In this document: in pieces, positions 1 through 6,000 of the stretch | Layout: the number at the start of each line of letters is the position of its first letter | Numbering within the stretch: the stretch's first letter is position 1 | Source of the DNA: Pseudomonadota bacterium | GTDB taxonomy: Bacteria > Pseudomonadota > Alphaproteobacteria > Rhodospirillales > 2-02-FULL-58-16 | Direction of reading: 5' to 3' | DNA: 10,870 nt | Assembly (NCBI GenBank): GCA_022560215.1 | Contig: JADFTO010000078.1 | Span: 1-10,870, forward strand | Position numbers and translations under genes: made by a program | Notes under the pieces: model-generated | The model's input: the letters and a program-made list of their open reading frames with translations, nothing else | Database searches by the model: none | What the model was told of the DNA's origin: nothing

Positions 1-85
1 GGCCTTTGGGCTTGGCGGGCGTCGCGCTTCTTGTGCGTAGCATCGCTACGCTCTGCAAAGCGCTCCTACTCCAAGCCCAAATGCC
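1..85. repeat. Large imperfect palindrome (hairpin-forming element) at the left edge
   Basis: Three nested pairs of arms share one centre near position 43. Bases 1-15 pair with 71-85 with a single mismatch. GCGCTT at 24-29 pairs with AAGCGC at 58-63. GCGTAGC at 35-41 pairs with GCTACGC at 45-51 around a 3-base loop. As RNA or single-stranded DNA this would fold into one long bulged hairpin. It lies just upstream of the SDR gene. It could be an intergenic palindromic repeat of the REP/MITE kind, a processing or stabilising hairpin, or the terminator of a gene lying before the window. No second copy is present in the window, so repeat status is not shown. It may extend leftwards beyond base 1. 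Confidence 0.6.
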
Positions 86-94
86 CTCGGTCAG

Positions 95-108
95 AGGAGG
101 TCAATATT
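95..108 (+). promoter_or_regulatory. Strong Shine-Dalgarno followed by a candidate ATT start codon
   Basis: AGGAGGT at 95-101 is a 7-base match to the anti-Shine-Dalgarno sequence. The SDR frame has no ATG, GTG or TTG at a usable distance. It has ATT at 106 (5 bases after AGGAGG) and ATC at 109 (8 bases after). The only upstream start in frame is TTG at 31, which lies inside the hairpin and has no ribosome binding site. The next downstream one is GTG at 145, inside the conserved first beta strand. A weak CCTC/GAGG stem (85-88 with 94-97) could partly mask the site. Confidence 0.6.
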
Positions 109-828
109 ATCCGGATAGACTCTAAGCGCCGGCTGGAAGGCCGCGTGGCGCTGGTCACCGGGGCGTCGCGCGGCATCGGCAGGGCGGTCGCCTTGCGCTT
201 CGCCGAAGAGGGGGCGCGGCTAATCCTGACGGCGCGCACCCAAGGCGCCCTGGAAGAGGTCGACGACGAGGTCCGCAAGCTGGGGGATGGCGCCACCCTG
301 GTGGCCGAGGACCTGACCGATTTCGACACCATCGACCGCATGGGAGCCGCGGTGTTCGAGCGCTTCGGCCACCTCGACGCGCTGGTCGGCAACGCGGGCC
401 AGTTGGGCGTCCTCGGCCCCATCGGGCACACGGACCCGGCGACCTGGGACCAGGTCATGGCCGTCAACGTGACCGCCAACTGGCGGCTGATCCGCGGCTT
501 CGATCCCCTGCTCAGGGCCTCCGACTCCGGCCGCGCCATCTTCGTCACGTCCGCGATCAGCCGGGCGCCCCGCGCCTATTGGGGCGCCTACACGGTCAGC
601 AAGGCGGCCCTTGAGGCCATGGTCCTGACCTACGCCGCCGAGGTGGCCAAGACCCGGGTCAGGGTCAACCTCATCGACCCCGGCGCGACGCGGACGGCCC
701 TGCGCGCCAGGGCCTATCCCGGCGAGGACCCGATGACCCTGAAGACTCCGGAAAGCCTCGTCGGACTGTTCGTCGAGCTGGCCGAAGCCGCCTGCACCCG
801 TCACGGCGAGGTGGTCAAGGCCGATTGA
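106..828 (+). CDS. Short-chain dehydrogenase/reductase (SDR), probably starting at ATT
   Basis: A classical SDR: a Rossmann-fold NAD(P)-dependent oxidoreductase, cytosolic, substrate unknown. With the ATT start it is 240 residues, usual for the family. The cofactor glycine motif TGASRGIG is at residues 18-25. The NAG structural motif is at 96-98. The catalytic set is Asn121, Ser149, Tyr162 and Lys166 (YxxxK). The PG motif after beta-6 is at 192-193 (DPGATRT). The start was chosen because AGGAGGT at 95-101 sits just before ATT 106, and SDRs usually begin about 10 residues before the GRVALVTG strand. A TTG at 31 would add 25 residues that overlap the palindrome and look non-coding. The overall style resembles a group of alphaproteobacterial SDRs related to E. 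coli YciK, but this does not give a substrate. The next gene starts 215 bases downstream behind its own candidate promoter, so the SDR is probably transcribed separately. Confidence 0.9.
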   Translation: MIRIDSKRRLEGRVALVTGASRGIGRAVALRFAEEGARLILTARTQGALEEVDDEVRKLGDGATLVAEDLTDFDTIDRMGAAVFERFGHLDALVGNAGQLGVLGPIGHTDPATWDQVMAVNVTANWRLIRGFDPLLRASDSGRAIFVTSAISRAPRAYWGAYTVSKAALEAMVLTYAAEVAKTRVRVNLIDPGATRTALRARAYPGEDPMTLKTPESLVGLFVELAEAACTRHGEVVKAD

Positions 829-849
829 CAGAGAAATCCCGGCCCCGTA

Positions 850-879
850 TTGGCGGAGCGGAGCGCTATTTGCTATAAA
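850..879 (+). promoter_or_regulatory. Candidate sigma-70 promoter of the DUF47-pit operon
   Basis: TTGGCG at 850-855 (4 of 6 to the -35 consensus) is 18 bases from TATAAA at 874-879 (5 of 6). TGC immediately before the -10 gives an extended -10 element. It lies in the 215-base gap (829-1043) between the SDR and the DUF47 gene, implying a leader of about 155 bases. I see no convincing Pho box in this gap and no other clear element. Confidence 0.45.
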
Positions 880-1043
880 GCGGCCATTCACGGAAAATCG
901 TTTCCAGCGCAGTTTCCGTTCAGGCGGCTCGCCTCAAGGGGAAAGGCCGGCGCGAGATTACACGTGAGTGGATGGAGCCGACCCCCGCCATGACGGCACG
1001 GGGGGAACAAGGGGCCTGACGGCCTTGCGAGAGGTGGATACCC

Positions 1044-1706
1044 ATGGAACTTGCCAAGAACGTCGCCCTTTTTCGGCGAACCAGGGAGTTGGAGAACCAG
1101 ATCGACGAGTTTCTCGACAAGCTTTCCCAATCGGCCCTGATCTTCAGGGAGGCGGTGGGGAACTTCCTGGCCGACGGGGCCTCGGAGGAATTCGAGGAGA
1201 GGCTGAAACACGTCAACGACCTGGAAAGCAAGGCCGACAGCCTGCGCCGGTCCGTGGAAACCCAGTTGTACACCCAAACCCTGATCCCCGAATCTCGGGG
1301 AGACGTGCTCGGCCTCATGGAAAACCTGGATTCCGTTCTCAACGACATCGAGGGCGCCCTTTGGAGCTTCTCCATCGAAGCACCGGAGATCCCCGCCGAA
1401 TTCCACGGCGATTTCGCCTCCCTGGCGGACAAGTCCACCATGGCGGTGGAATCCCTGGTCCTCGCGTCGCGCGCCTTCTTCCGCGACATCGAGGCCGTCG
1501 GCAACCACAATCACAAGGTGCTGTTCTACGAGAAGGAAGCCGACAAGGTGGGCACCAGGCTCAAGCGGGCGATCTTCGCCTCGGACCTGCCGTTGAGCCG
1601 CAAGGCCCAGCTTCGCAACTTCGTCGAGGTCATCGACAACGTGGCCGACATGTCGGAAGACGTGGCCGACCGGCTTTCCATCTACACCATCAAGCGGACG
1701 GTCTGA
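1044..1706 (+). CDS. DUF47 family (PhoU-like) protein, Pit accessory
   Basis: This 220-residue protein is almost wholly alpha-helical and rich in charged heptads, with no signal peptide or membrane segment. Features typical of the DUF47/PhoU_div family (TIGR00153, E. coli YkaA type) include the N-terminal helix with ELENQIDEFLDKL, repeated acidic metal-ligand-like stretches (DLESKADSLRR near 55-65, FYEKEADKVGTRL near 160-172) and the C-terminal VIDNVADMSEDVADRL. Family members are PhoU-fold cytosolic proteins nearly always encoded next to a Pit phosphate permease and thought to modulate it. That fits here: pit begins 8 bases after this stop codon. The ribosome binding site is GAGGTGG at 1031-1037, 6 bases before the ATG. 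Length matches the family norm of about 210-220 residues. Confidence 0.92.
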   Translation: MELAKNVALFRRTRELENQIDEFLDKLSQSALIFREAVGNFLADGASEEFEERLKHVNDLESKADSLRRSVETQLYTQTLIPESRGDVLGLMENLDSVLNDIEGALWSFSIEAPEIPAEFHGDFASLADKSTMAVESLVLASRAFFRDIEAVGNHNHKVLFYEKEADKVGTRLKRAIFASDLPLSRKAQLRNFVEVIDNVADMSEDVADRLSIYTIKRTV

Positions 1707-1714
1707 CCGGCCCT

Positions 1715-2896
1715 ATGGACATCGCGGTCCTGTTTTTCCTGACCAGCGGCCTGTTCCTCGGCTGGGCGCTGGGCGGCAACGACGCCGCCAACGTGTTCGG
1801 CACGGCGGTGGGGACGCGCATGGTCTCGTTCACCACCGCCGCCGTCATCTGCTGCGTGTTCGTCATCCTCGGCGCCGTGATCAGCGGCGCGGGCGCCGCC
1901 GGGACCTTGGGGAAACTGGGCGCCGTCAACGCGCTCGGCGGGTCTTTCATGGCGGCGCTGTCGGCGGCGCTTGCCGTCTATCTGATGACCAAGGCTGAGC
2001 TTCCCGTCTCAACCACTCAGGCCATCGTCGGCAGCATCATCGCCTGGAACCTGTTCAGCGGGACCCAGACCGACACCGATTCCCTGATCAAGATTCTCTT
2101 CACCTGGGTCATCAGCCCCGTGCTGGCGGCGGGCATTTCGATCCTCCTGTACAAGGCGACCACGGGGATCCTGAAACGGGCCAGGATGCACCTCCTGCGC
2201 ACCGACGCCTATACCCGGCTCGGGCTGTTGCTGGCCGGCGCCTTCGGCGCCTACAGCCTGGGCGCAAACAACATCGCCAACGTCATGGGGGTGTTCGTGC
2301 CGGCCTCTCCCTTTACCGACTTCGACGTGTTCGGCCTGTTCACCCTCACCTCCATCCAGCAGCTGTTCCTGCTCGGCGGGATCGCCATCGGCGTCGGCGT
2401 GCTCACTTATTCCAAGCGGGTGATGATGACGGTTGGAGTCGGCATCCTGCCCCTGTCGCCGGTGGCGGCCTGGGTCGTGGTCATGGCCCATTCCATCGTC
2501 CTGTTCCTGTTCGCATCCCAAGGGTTGGAAAGTTTCCTGGCCTCCCGAGGCCTGCCCACCATCCCCCTGGTGCCGGTGTCCAGCTCCCAGGCCATCGTCG
2601 GGGCCGTGATCGGAATCGGGATTCTGAAGGGCGGCCGGGGCATCCAGTGGCGGGTCCTGGGACGCATCGGCGCGGGCTGGGTCGTGACCCCCCTCCTCGC
2701 CGGGGTGATCTGTTTCGTCGGGCTCTTTTTCCTGCAGAACGTGTTCGACCAGAAGGTTTACAGGGAAACCCCCCATGCGCTGTCGGGCCCGGGCCTGGAA
2801 CGGCTTGAGCCTGCCGGCGTGGACACCAAGGCCAACAAGGCACATAGCCGGGAACTGGCCGGGAAGCTGGAGTACCTCTACCGCACCTTCCGTTAG
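1715..2896 (+). CDS. pit: Pit family inorganic phosphate permease
   Basis: An inner-membrane permease of the PiT family (PF01384, TC 2.A.20), 393 residues, which moves inorganic phosphate (usually as a metal-phosphate complex) with protons or sodium. The inverted-repeat architecture of the family is visible in paired motifs: GGNDAAN at 20-26 matches GANNIAN at 183-189, and PVSTTQAIVG at 97-106 matches PVSSSQAIVG at 287-296. About ten hydrophobic helices fill the chain, with a cytosolic loop before the second repeat and a polar C-terminal tail of about 45 residues. ATG 1715 is the first start after the DUF47 stop. It has no good Shine-Dalgarno (CCGGCCCT precedes it), so translation is probably coupled to DUF47. 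A much longer reading in this frame back to 968 only overlaps DUF47 out of frame and is not real. PiT permeases are normally low-affinity and constitutive. Confidence 0.95.
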   Translation: MDIAVLFFLTSGLFLGWALGGNDAANVFGTAVGTRMVSFTTAAVICCVFVILGAVISGAGAAGTLGKLGAVNALGGSFMAALSAALAVYLMTKAELPVSTTQAIVGSIIAWNLFSGTQTDTDSLIKILFTWVISPVLAAGISILLYKATTGILKRARMHLLRTDAYTRLGLLLAGAFGAYSLGANNIANVMGVFVPASPFTDFDVFGLFTLTSIQQLFLLGGIAIGVGVLTYSKRVMMTVGVGILPLSPVAAWVVVMAHSIVLFLFASQGLESFLASRGLPTIPLVPVSSSQAIVGAVIGIGILKGGRGIQWRVLGRIGAGWVVTPLLAGVICFVGLFFLQNVFDQKVYRETPHALSGPGLERLEPAGVDTKANKAHSRELAGKLEYLYRTFR

Positions 2897-2905
2897 AGCG
2901 CTCTA
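2894..2905. repeat. Perfect 12-base palindrome over the pit stop codon
   Basis: TAGAGCGCTCTA begins with the TAG stop of pit and lies in the 28-base gap between the converging pit and deoR genes. With no T tract it is a poor intrinsic terminator. A GGCGG/CCGCC stem (2917-2921 with 2933-2937) follows and may add some hairpin structure between the converging transcripts. The word TAGAGCGCT also spans the stop codon of the EamA permease gene (7410-7418, minus strand). Confidence 0.3.
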
Positions 2906-2924
2906 GGCCCGCTGACGGCGGAAC

Positions 2925-3686
2925 TCAAGGAACCGCCACTCTGAGCTCGGCGGCGAGCGTCCCGATCGCCCTGGCCATGGCGCCTTGGGGAGCCGCGTCG
3001 GTGATCAGGTGGGCGACCTTGTCCAGGTTGGCGACACGCACCGGCGCCGTCCGGTTGAACTTGGTGCGGTCGGCCAGCAGCACCGGCGTGCGAGCCATCA
3101 CCAGCATGCGGGACCTGAGCTCCGCGGCCTCGCGGCTGTAATCCATCAGCCAGGGATGGGACGACAGCGCGCTCGCCCCGACGAAGGCGAAATCGGCGAA
3201 ATAATTCTCCAGCATGGCCGTGGAGTCGGGGCCCATGGTGGCGCCCTCCGCGCCCTGAAGCTCGCCGCCGAGGAGCAGGACCCGGTTGTCGTTCCGCGCC
3301 GCCAGGCGGCCGGCCACGTGGATGTCGTTGGTGAGCACGGTGAGCCGGCGGCGGCGGCCGAGGGCCTGGGCGACGCATATGGTGGTGGTGCCCGAATCGA
3401 TAATCAGGGAGGCGCCGTCCGGGACCATGGACGCGGCCAGGCGGCCGATGGCCCGCTTGCCGGCCATGTTTACCGTTTCGCGCTTCGCCAGGGCCGGTTC
3501 TTCCGACTCAGCCGACAGGGCCCCGCCGTGGGTCTTCAGCAGGCGGTTCTCGGCCGCCAAGCGGGTGATGTCGCGGCGGATGGTCTCCCGCGAGACGCCG
3601 AGGCGCCGGAAGAGCTCCGTGACCGACACCGATCCCTTCTCGGCCAGGATGTCGAGGACCAGGGCGCGCCGCCGTTCAGCCAGCAT
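2925..3686 (-). CDS. DeoR/GlpR-family transcriptional regulator, likely controls phnWX
   Basis: A 253-residue cytosolic repressor, full length for the family (about 250-260). Residues 1-57 form the DeoR winged helix-turn-helix: LDILAEKGSVSVTELFRRLGVS, then the signature recognition helix RETIRRDITRL at 33-43 and the wing KTHGGAL at 51-57. The C-terminal DeoRC sensor domain, related to ribose-5-phosphate isomerase, shows DSGTTT at 97-102, LTND at 118-121, LLGGEL at 138-143, FVGAS at 168-172 and LLADRTKF at 203-210. Near 178-181 the loop that often carries a Gly (GxTT in relatives) reads PWLMD, which may change the ligand. Family members usually sense phosphorylated sugars. It is divergent from phnW across a 188-base gap holding a symmetric operator-like site, so it is the obvious candidate regulator of phnWX and of itself. 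The start is ATG, behind a GGGGGA site at about 3691-3697. Confidence 0.93.
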   Translation of the reverse strand: MLAERRRALVLDILAEKGSVSVTELFRRLGVSRETIRRDITRLAAENRLLKTHGGALSAESEEPALAKRETVNMAGKRAIGRLAASMVPDGASLIIDSGTTTICVAQALGRRRRLTVLTNDIHVAGRLAARNDNRVLLLGGELQGAEGATMGPDSTAMLENYFADFAFVGASALSSHPWLMDYSREAAELRSRMLVMARTPVLLADRTKFNRTAPVRVANLDKVAHLITDAAPQGAMARAIGTLAAELRVAVP

Positions 3687-3805
3687 GGGATTCCCCCTTT
3701 CCGGACCTCATGACCGGCGTTTCCATCGCTGCGCGCGGGCTCATTCTCATGCCATACCTCTCCGCCGTCCGGGAATCGATTTTCGACCGCGGGGCGTGTT
3801 TTCTT

Positions 3806-3840
3806 GTGGCATTATGACTGATTATGACTGATAATGCCAG
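3806..3840. promoter_or_regulatory. Symmetric operator and overlapping divergent promoters between deoR and phnW
   Basis: TGGCATTAT at 3807-3815 and its exact reverse complement ATAATGCCA at 3831-3839 flank a 15-base core. Across the core, the 10-base unit ATTATGACTG occurs twice in tandem (3811-3820, 3821-3830), one helical turn apart. On the plus strand GTGGCA (3806-3811), an 18-base spacer and GATAAT (3830-3835) form a candidate phnW promoter, giving a leader of about 33 bases. On the minus strand CTGGCA (3840-3835), an 18-base spacer and CATAAT (3816-3811) form a mirror-image deoR promoter. A repressor bound here would block both. The element is seen directly. Its binding by the adjacent DeoR protein is inferred. 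Confidence 0.6.
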
Positions 3841-3874
3841 CTCTCACCTCCTAAGGCGCTAAGGACGTAGTCCC

Positions 3875-4996
3875 ATGTCCAAGGATCCGACGCTGCTGAC
3901 GCCCGGGCCGCTGACCACGTCGGCGGCCACCAAGCGGGCCATGCTCCACGACTGGGGCTCCCGCGAATCAAGCTTTATCGAGACCAACGCCCGTGTCCGC
4001 GAACGGCTGCTGGCCATCGCCAACGCCGGGGACAGCCACGTCTGCGTCCCCCTTCAGGGCAGCGGCACCTTCGTCGTCGAGGCGGTCCTCGGCACCGTCA
4101 TTCCCCGGCAATCCAAGTCCCTGGTGCTGATCAACGGCGCCTACGGCAAGCGCATGACCCGGATGCTGGAGACCATGGGCCGCGCCACCGTGACCCTGGA
4201 GACGCCGGAAGACAGGCCGCCCTCGGCCGAGGCCGTGGACACGGCGCTGGCCTCGGACAACGACGTGACGCACGTGCTCGCCGTCCATTGCGAAACCACG
4301 TCCGGCATCCTCAACCCCATAGAGGAAATCGCCGACGTGACGGCCAAGCGGGGCCGGGTCCTCATCATCGACGCCATGAGCGCCTTCGGCGCCATTCCCC
4401 TGGACGCGGAGCGCATCTCCTTCGACGCCGTCATGGCGTCCGCCAACAAGTGCCTGGAAGGGGTGCCGGGCGTGGGCTTCGCCATCGTCCGCCGCCGGGC
4501 CCTGGAGGCGGCGGAGGGCAACGCGCATTCCCTCAGCCTCGACCTCTTCGATCAGTGGCGCGCCATGGAAGGGAACGGGCAGTGGCGGTTCACCCCGCCC
4601 ACCCACGTGATCTTCGCCCTGGCCGCGGCCCTGGACCAGTTCGATGCCGAGGGCGGCGTCGAGGGCCGGGGCCGGCGTTACGCGGAAAACTGCCGGATTC
4701 TCACGGCAGGCATGCGCCGGATGGGATTTTGCACCCTGCTGCCCGATTCCCTCCAGGCGCCCATCATCGTCACCTTCCTCATGCCCGCCGATCCCCGGTT
4801 CCGCTTCCAGGAATTCTACGATTCCCTTCGCGACAAGGGATTCGTCATCTATCCCGGCAAGCTGACGGTGGCGGAAACCTTCCGCATGGGGTGCATCGGC
4901 CACATAGGCCCGGCCGAGATGCGGGCCGCCGTCGACGCCGTCCAGGAGACCATCGAGGAAATGGGGGTGGAGACCGGCGCCCCGGCCGCCGCCTGA
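3875..4996 (+). CDS. phnW: 2-aminoethylphosphonate--pyruvate transaminase
   Basis: A PLP-dependent class V (fold type I) aminotransferase that converts 2-aminoethylphosphonate plus pyruvate to phosphonoacetaldehyde plus L-alanine, the first step of the phosphonatase pathway, in the cytosol. At 373 residues it matches the family (about 365-370). Family hallmarks are the N-terminal LLTPGPLTTS and DWGSRESSF, the cofactor loop LQGSGTFVVEAVLG near residue 57, VHCETTSGILNP near 137, IDAMSAFGAIPLD near 165, the PLP-lysine motif SANKCLEGVPGVGF with Lys192, and a C-terminal FVIYPGKLTVAETFRMGCIG, where the Arg is expected to hold the substrate acid group. The start is ATG 3875, preceded by AAGGA at 3861-3865 with a 9-base spacer. 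It is the first gene of a two-gene operon with phnX (49-base gap). Assignment as PhnW rather than a related alanine-glyoxylate-type enzyme rests on these motifs and on the phnX neighbour. Confidence 0.96.
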   Translation: MSKDPTLLTPGPLTTSAATKRAMLHDWGSRESSFIETNARVRERLLAIANAGDSHVCVPLQGSGTFVVEAVLGTVIPRQSKSLVLINGAYGKRMTRMLETMGRATVTLETPEDRPPSAEAVDTALASDNDVTHVLAVHCETTSGILNPIEEIADVTAKRGRVLIIDAMSAFGAIPLDAERISFDAVMASANKCLEGVPGVGFAIVRRRALEAAEGNAHSLSLDLFDQWRAMEGNGQWRFTPPTHVIFALAAALDQFDAEGGVEGRGRRYAENCRILTAGMRRMGFCTLLPDSLQAPIIVTFLMPADPRFRFQEFYDSLRDKGFVIYPGKLTVAETFRMGCIGHIGPAEMRAAVDAVQETIEEMGVETGAPAAA

Positions 4997-5045
4997 ACCA
5001 CCCCCCGACTCACGGAACCACACCCGGATATGAGAGGATACACCC

Positions 5046-5894
5046 ATGAGCAATAACGCGGATTTCGTCTATTCCCGTTCCTACAAGGGCCAGGTCAAGG
5101 CCATCATCCTGGACTGGAGCGGGACGGTCGCCGACGCCTACGTGCTGGCTCCGGCCGTGGTCTTCGTCCAGGTCTTCAAGAAACATGGCGTGGAGATCTC
5201 CATGAAAGAGGCCCGGGGGCCCATGGGGCTGAGGAAGGACCTGCACATCAAGATGCTGACGGAGGATCCGGTCATCAAGGAACGGTGGAAGGGCGTGCAC
5301 GGCGGCTATCCCGGCCAGGACGAAGTGGACCGCATGTTCGCCGACTTCGTGCCCATGCAGCTTGATTGCCTCAGGCAATACACGGGCCTGCTTCCCGGCG
5401 TCGCCGAGACCACCCAGAAATTTCAGGACCAGGGAATCAAGATCGGCAGCACCACCGGCTTCGTCAGGGTCATGGTCGATATCCTCGAAGAGGAAGCCAA
5501 GAAGCAGGGCTACGTGCCGGACGCCTCGGTCGCCGGCGACGAGGTGCTCAACGGCGCCCGGCCCAAGCCTTTCATGGTTTACAAGAACCTGGATTTGCTC
5601 GACGCCCACCCCATCCAGTCCGTGGTCAAGGTGGACGACACCATCTCCGGCATCGGCGAGGCCCTGGAGGCCGGGTGCTGGGGGGTCGGGGTCTCTCTCT
5701 ACAGCAACTACATGGACATAGATTCCATTGAGCACGCCGAACAGCTCCCGGCCGAAGAGATGGCGAGGCGCCATGAACTGACCCGGGAAATCCTGAGGAA
5801 GGCCGGCGCCCACTACGTGGTGGACACCATGGTGGAGCTGCCGGACGTCATCGAGCACATCAACGAACGGCTGGCCCGCGGCGAAAAACCCTAG
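5046..5894 (+). CDS. phnX: Phosphonoacetaldehyde hydrolase (phosphonatase)
   Basis: A HAD-superfamily hydrolase that cleaves the C-P bond of phosphonoacetaldehyde, giving acetaldehyde and phosphate. It uses a Schiff-base lysine in the cap domain plus an Asp nucleophile and Mg2+. At 282 residues it is slightly longer than usual (about 265-275), mostly through about 12 extra N-terminal residues. Visible are the nucleophile motif ILDWSGTVAD (Asp23, with Asp30), the cap lysine in PMGLRKDLH (Lys64, matching Lys53 of the Bacillus cereus enzyme), HAD motif II GSTTGF at 134-139, the basic residue Arg172 in GARPKP, and the acidic metal motif VKVDDT with Asp197-198. The DWSGT Trp and the Schiff-base Lys separate true phosphonatases from other HAD enzymes. 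The ribosome binding site is GAGAGGA at 5032-5038. Its substrate is the product of the preceding phnW, and a strong terminator follows 20 bases after the stop. Confidence 0.96.
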   Translation: MSNNADFVYSRSYKGQVKAIILDWSGTVADAYVLAPAVVFVQVFKKHGVEISMKEARGPMGLRKDLHIKMLTEDPVIKERWKGVHGGYPGQDEVDRMFADFVPMQLDCLRQYTGLLPGVAETTQKFQDQGIKIGSTTGFVRVMVDILEEEAKKQGYVPDASVAGDEVLNGARPKPFMVYKNLDLLDAHPIQSVVKVDDTISGIGEALEAGCWGVGVSLYSNYMDIDSIEHAEQLPAEEMARRHELTREILRKAGAHYVVDTMVELPDVIEHINERLARGEKP

Positions 5895-5913
5895 ATTCCC
5901 TTCAGCGATTGCG

Positions 5914-5940
5914 CCCGTCCGCCGGCCCCCGGCGGACGGG
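5914..5940 (+). terminator. GC-rich hairpin terminator after phnX
   Basis: A perfect 12-base-pair stem (CCCGTCCGCCGG at 5914-5925 with its reverse complement at 5929-5940) closes over a 3-base CCC loop 20 bases after the phnX stop. The following sequence has only a short CTTTT run at 5951-5955, so the U tract is weak and displaced. It probably ends the phnWX transcript and separates it from the secreted-protein gene downstream. In a high-GC genome such a stable stem can work with a poor U tract. Confidence 0.75.
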
Positions 5941-6000
5941 ACTCGTTAATCTTTTCGGGTTATGGTTCCACCGATGCCGGAAATCCGGGGACGCAATCGG

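Noticed and set aside
1..85. tRNA or other known RNA gene in the left-edge hairpin
   Set aside because: It folds as one long bulged stem, not a cloverleaf, and has no T-loop or anticodon-arm signature.
968..1714. Long in-frame extension upstream of the pit ATG, giving a 642-residue reading frame
   Set aside because: It runs out of frame through the well-supported DUF47 gene and is low-complexity Gly/Arg/Pro. The PiT homology starts exactly at ATG 1715.
3735..3760. TCATTCTCATGCCATA in the deoR-phnW gap considered as a Pho box
   Set aside because: It lacks two proper CTGTCAT half-sites at 11-base spacing, so the match is too weak to claim.
3811..3840. Tandem ATTATGACTG units considered as the start of a CRISPR or satellite array
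   Set aside because: Only two exact copies and one degenerate partial copy, with no spacers. The position between divergent genes fits an operator better.
3968..5053. A 361-residue minus-strand open frame opposite phnW
   Set aside because: It is antisense to a confidently identified gene, with Gly/His/Asp-rich low-complexity translation and no recognisable fold.
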